DNA from: Grimontia kaedaensis
GTDB taxonomy: Bacteria > Pseudomonadota > Gammaproteobacteria > Enterobacterales > Vibrionaceae
Assembly: GCF_023746615.1 (NCBI RefSeq)
Contig: NZ_CP082275.1
Location: 62,001-126,000 of the forward strand
DNA: 64,000 bases
Direction of reading: 5' to 3'
The notes under the pieces were generated by a model. That model was not told where the DNA came from and did not search any database. It was given only the letters and a program-made list of their open reading frames with translations. This document shows positions 61,539 to 64,000 of this stretch, piece after piece. Position 1 is the stretch's first letter. Each line of letters starts with the position of its first letter. Both the position numbers and the translations under genes were made by a program.

Positions 61539-62129
61539 TCAGTTCAGTTGTGCACTCAACAGTTGCCAGTACTGGTCAAACTCCGCAGTCGGCGCGTATT
61601 TGAAGTTTGAACGCACGAAGCGGTTGAGGCTGCCTTCTACCTGACCGAGAAGCTGAGCTGCCAGTACATTCTCATCAACTGGGAAACCTTTACCTTCACG
61701 AAGACGGCGCTCGCGCAGTACCTGACGCAGTTGGCTCTCGATTTTTTCAAACAGCTGATTGATGCGACCTTGCAGTCTATCCTGCTCAAACATCAAGGCA
61801 TGTCCGGTCATGATGCGTGTCAGTCCCGGATTACGCTCTCCGAAAACTAACAGCAATTGAAGGATCAAGCGTAAACGGGTCATCGTATCTTTCTCATCAC
61901 TTTGGATGCGGTTGATACGGGTGATCAGTGACTCTTCGATAAACTCAATCAAGCCTTCGAACATGCGTGCTTTGCTTGGGAAGTGGCGGTATAGCGCGGC
62001 TTCAGAAACGCCTACCTGCGCAGCAAGTTTGGCGGTGGTAATGCGTTGACTGCCCTGATTGGACTCCAGCATTTGTGCCAGGGCCTGGAGGATTTCCTCT
62101 CTGCGATTCTGCTTTTTTTGGCCAGCCAT
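61539..62129 (-). CDS. slmA: Nucleoid occlusion factor SlmA
   Basis: A 196-residue TetR-family DNA-binding protein that blocks FtsZ assembly over the nucleoid. The helix-turn-helix is TTAKLAAQVGVSEAALYRHFPSKARMFEGL; the rest follows E. coli SlmA (FEKIESQLRQVLRERRLREGKGF). It lies between pyrE and dut as in E. coli. Confidence 0.95.
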   Translation of the reverse strand: MAGQKKQNRREEILQALAQMLESNQGSQRITTAKLAAQVGVSEAALYRHFPSKARMFEGLIEFIEESLITRINRIQSDEKDTMTRLRLILQLLLVFGERNPGLTRIMTGHALMFEQDRLQGRINQLFEKIESQLRQVLRERRLREGKGFPVDENVLAAQLLGQVEGSLNRFVRSNFKYAPTAEFDQYWQLLSAQLN

Positions 62130-62283
62130 GAATAGATGGTTCCTTTATTGTTCTTGGGGTCACTGACCCGAAATCTAGGCTGAAGAGCCGCTATATTAAC
62201 GATGGGCTCTCTGTATTAAAAGAATAATGCACCTTGATTGCAGGTGAAGCCTACAGTAATTCCCGAAACCGTGAATGCGGCAT

Positions 62284-62312
62284 AAAAAACGCCACACTCA
62301 TGTGGCATTTTT
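62284..62312 (-). terminator. dut terminator
   Basis: Minus-strand hairpin atgccaca / tgtggcgt followed by TTTTTT, about 25 bases after the dut stop. Confidence 0.75.
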
Positions 62313-62337
62313 CTGACTTTTCACCGAGTTATCGCTG

Positions 62338-62793
62338 TTATTTTGTACCTGAGTGTCCAAATCCTCCGGCACCACGCTCTGTGGCATCGAAGTTTTCAAC
62401 AATGTTGAATTCTGCCTGAATAACCGGCACAAAAACCAGTTGGGCAATACGCTCCCCCGGTTCTATGGTAAAGGTTGTATTGCCACGGTTCCAGCATGAG
62501 ACCATCAGCTGGCCTTGATAATCTGAATCGATGAGGCCAACCAGATTACCCAGAACGATGCCGTGCTTATGGCCAAGACCTGAGCGAGGGAGGATAGTGG
62601 CAGCGAGAGAAGGGTCAGCAATGTGGATTGCGAGGCCAGTTGGCAGTAACTCAGTTTGGCCTGGCTCCAGTGTCAGCGGAGAATCCAGTACGGCGCGAAG
62701 GTCCAGACCTGCGGAGCCTTCTGTCGCGTATGCAGGAAGTGGGAATTCGTTACCGACGCGTGGGTCGAGGATTTGCAGATCGATTTTTTTCAT
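62338..62793 (-). CDS. dut: dUTP diphosphatase
   Basis: A 151-residue trimeric dUTPase that hydrolyses dUTP to dUMP. The five motifs are in order: AGLDLRA, PRSGLGHKHG, GLIDSDYQGQL, GERIAQLV and the C-terminal arm RGAGGFGHSG. It directly follows coaBC (20 bases), as in E. coli. Confidence 0.97.
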   Translation of the reverse strand: MKKIDLQILDPRVGNEFPLPAYATEGSAGLDLRAVLDSPLTLEPGQTELLPTGLAIHIADPSLAATILPRSGLGHKHGIVLGNLVGLIDSDYQGQLMVSCWNRGNTTFTIEPGERIAQLVFVPVIQAEFNIVENFDATERGAGGFGHSGTK

Positions 62794-62813
62794 AACCTAG
62801 TTCCACTGTTTAC

Positions 62814-64000
62814 TTATTTGATGTTGTAGAGTGCTGTAATTTCGCTGACAAGCTGGTTGCCAATCTCTGATTTGCTCGCCAGAGGCAGTGCTTTATCGCC
62901 TTTTGGCCAGTATAGGTGTAGCGCATTCAGGTCGCTGTTAAAGCCTTGTCCTTCCTGAGAGACATCGTTAGCGCAAATCAGGTCCAGATTCTTTTTCTGA
63001 AGTTTACCGCGTGCGTATTGCTCCACATCCTGAGTTTCAGCAGCAAAGCCGACGGTAAACGGGCGATTTTCTGACAATGAGGCGACAGAAGCGACGATGT
63101 CAGGGTTTTTCACCAGTGTGATGGTCATGTCATCTTTGCCGTCTTTCTTCTTCATCTTTTGATCGGCGACATTGGCGGGTCTGAAATCGGCGACTGCCGC
63201 GCAGGCAACAAATATGTGATGCTTGGTAGCGTGGGCGTGAACGGCGTCATGCATTTCTTGCGCACTTTCGACATTCACTCGGTGAACGCCATTCGGTGTT
63301 GGCAGATTCACAGGGCCACTGACCAAAGTGACACTTGCGCCTCTTTTAGCGGCCGCTTCTGCGATCGCATAGCCCATTTTCCCTGAGCTGTGATTAGTGA
63401 GGTAACGTACCGGGTCAATGGCTTCGCGGGTTGGTCCTGCGGTAATGAGAAAAGACGTGCCAGTGAGGCCTCCTTCGGTGAAGTGGTCTTCAACCAAACC
63501 GACCAACTGCATTGGCTCTAGCATTCGGCCTGGGCCAATATCACCACAGGCCTGTTCACCGCTTGCTGGTCCCCAGATTGGGTGGCCGCGTCGTTTCAAC
63601 GTCGCGAGGTTTTCCTGCGTAGCAACCGCGCGGTACATTTGCTGGTTCATGGCGGGCGCAATAGCGACTGGTGCATCTGTTGCCAAGCAAAGAGTCGTCA
63701 GAAGATCATTGCCCATGCCTGCCGCCACACGCGCAATTAGGTCAGCAGTGGCAGGGGCCAGCAATACCAAATCTGCCCATTTCGCAATTTCGATATGACC
63801 CATTGAGGCTTCAGCGGCAGGGTCGAGCAGGCTATCAGATACAGGGTGGCCAGAGACTGCCTGCATGGTCAGCGGGGTGATAAATTCTTTCGCTGCGTGA
63901 GTCATGACAATGCGAACGTCAGCGCCACGTTCAATCAGGCGACGTGTCAGATCTGCACATTTATAAGCCGCAATACCGCCACCGATACCTAAAACAATCC
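62814..64000 (-). CDS. coaBC: CoaBC bifunctional PPC decarboxylase/synthase (5' end cut by window)
   Basis: Two-domain enzyme of coenzyme A synthesis: the flavin-dependent decarboxylase (CoaC) and 4'-phosphopantothenoyl-cysteine synthetase (CoaB). The open frame runs past the window edge; the last bases code for IVLGIGGGIAAYKCADL, so only a few N-terminal codons are missing and the ATG at 63905 is not the start. CoaC shows APAMN and ACGDIGPGRM; CoaB shows FLITAGPTREAIDPVRYLTNHSSGKMG and AAVADFRP. dut follows. Confidence 0.95.
   Translation of the reverse strand, partial: IVLGIGGGIAAYKCADLTRRLIERGADVRIVMTHAAKEFITPLTMQAVSGHPVSDSLLDPAAEASMGHIEIAKWADLVLLAPATADLIARVAAGMGNDLLTTLCLATDAPVAIAPAMNQQMYRAVATQENLATLKRRGHPIWGPASGEQACGDIGPGRMLEPMQLVGLVEDHFTEGGLTGTSFLITAGPTREAIDPVRYLTNHSSGKMGYAIAEAAAKRGASVTLVSGPVNLPTPNGVHRVNVESAQEMHDAVHAHATKHHIFVACAAVADFRPANVADQKMKKKDGKDDMTITLVKNPDIVASVASLSENRPFTVGFAAETQDVEQYARGKLQKKNLDLICANDVSQEGQGFNSDLNALHLYWPKGDKALPLASKSEIGNQLVSEITALYNIK

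Noticed and set aside
1..64000. Mobile elements, phage, integron, CRISPR, defence islands, tRNA or rRNA genes
   Set aside because: No transposase, integrase, direct-repeat array, toxin-antitoxin pair or structural RNA could be seen; the single EVE and HEPN-like genes lack defence neighbours.

Overview
The window is a gene-dense stretch of chromosomal core genome from a gammaproteobacterium, most likely a member of the Vibrionaceae (Photobacterium/Grimontia/Enterovibrio type). This rests on E. coli-like gene blocks (uspA-uspB-yhiN, pldB-yigL, rsmD-yhhL / ftsY-ftsE-ftsX-rpoH, glpE-glpG-glpR, ubiC-ubiA-plsB-lexA, nfuA-comF-bioH, greB-tex / ompR-envZ, gmk-rpoZ-spoT-trmH-recG, yicC-rph-pyrE-slmA-dut-coaBC) joined in a different order from E. 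coli, combined with a caa3-type cytochrome oxidase operon beside lexA and a FliL-like gene beside ubiC. No tRNA, rRNA, insertion sequence, prophage, integron or CRISPR array was seen.

Layout. 1-6.2 kb: DMT transporter, uspA/uspB stress genes, an MscS-type channel, a YhiN flavoprotein and a serine hydrolase. 6.3-17.5 kb: aldo/keto reductase, aldehyde dehydrogenase, DTW tRNA-modifying enzyme with a composite lipoprotein, EVE protein, yigL-pldB, an AbgT transporter, a membrane acyltransferase, a DUF2500 protein and a HEPN-like membrane protein. 17.6-24.1 kb: yhhN, a DUF2007/zinc-ribbon protein, a decayed yecH-like gene, yhhL-rsmD, then ftsY-ftsE-ftsX and rpoH. 24.4-33.6 kb: glycerol-3-phosphate genes (glpE-glpG-glpR, glpD with GlpR-type operators), fliL-like, ubiC-ubiA, plsB and lexA with two SOS boxes. 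34.0-41.7 kb: a complete aa3/caa3 cytochrome c oxidase operon with its Cox11, SURF1, heme A and heme O functions. 41.9-51.7 kb: dinF with its own SOS box, nfuA, comF, bioH, two unknown small proteins, tex-greB and ompR-envZ. 51.8-64.0 kb: a small GntR regulator, the recG-trmH-spoT-rpoZ-gmk block, yicC, rph, pyrE, a small cysteine-repeat secreted protein, slmA, dut and the 5'-truncated coaBC.

How the genes work together: SRP receptor (FtsY), FtsEX and sigma-32 form the classical ftsYEX-rpoH block. GlpR controls glycerol-3-phosphate oxidation by GlpD, while PlsB uses glycerol-3-phosphate for phospholipids. UbiC and UbiA feed the quinone pool that supplies the respiratory chain ending in the cox-encoded oxidase. 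LexA controls itself and apparently dinF.

I did not find a clearly new multi-gene system. The best leads are smaller: an SOS box kept by dinF although the cox operon separates it from lexA; a yecH-like pseudogene with a lost start codon and an in-frame stop; a perfect 19-bp inverted repeat between fliL-like and ubiC; a composite COG3650/NlpE-like lipoprotein; a membrane-anchored HEPN-like protein; a secreted protein with a duplicated cysteine motif; and two adjacent unknown proteins downstream of bioH.
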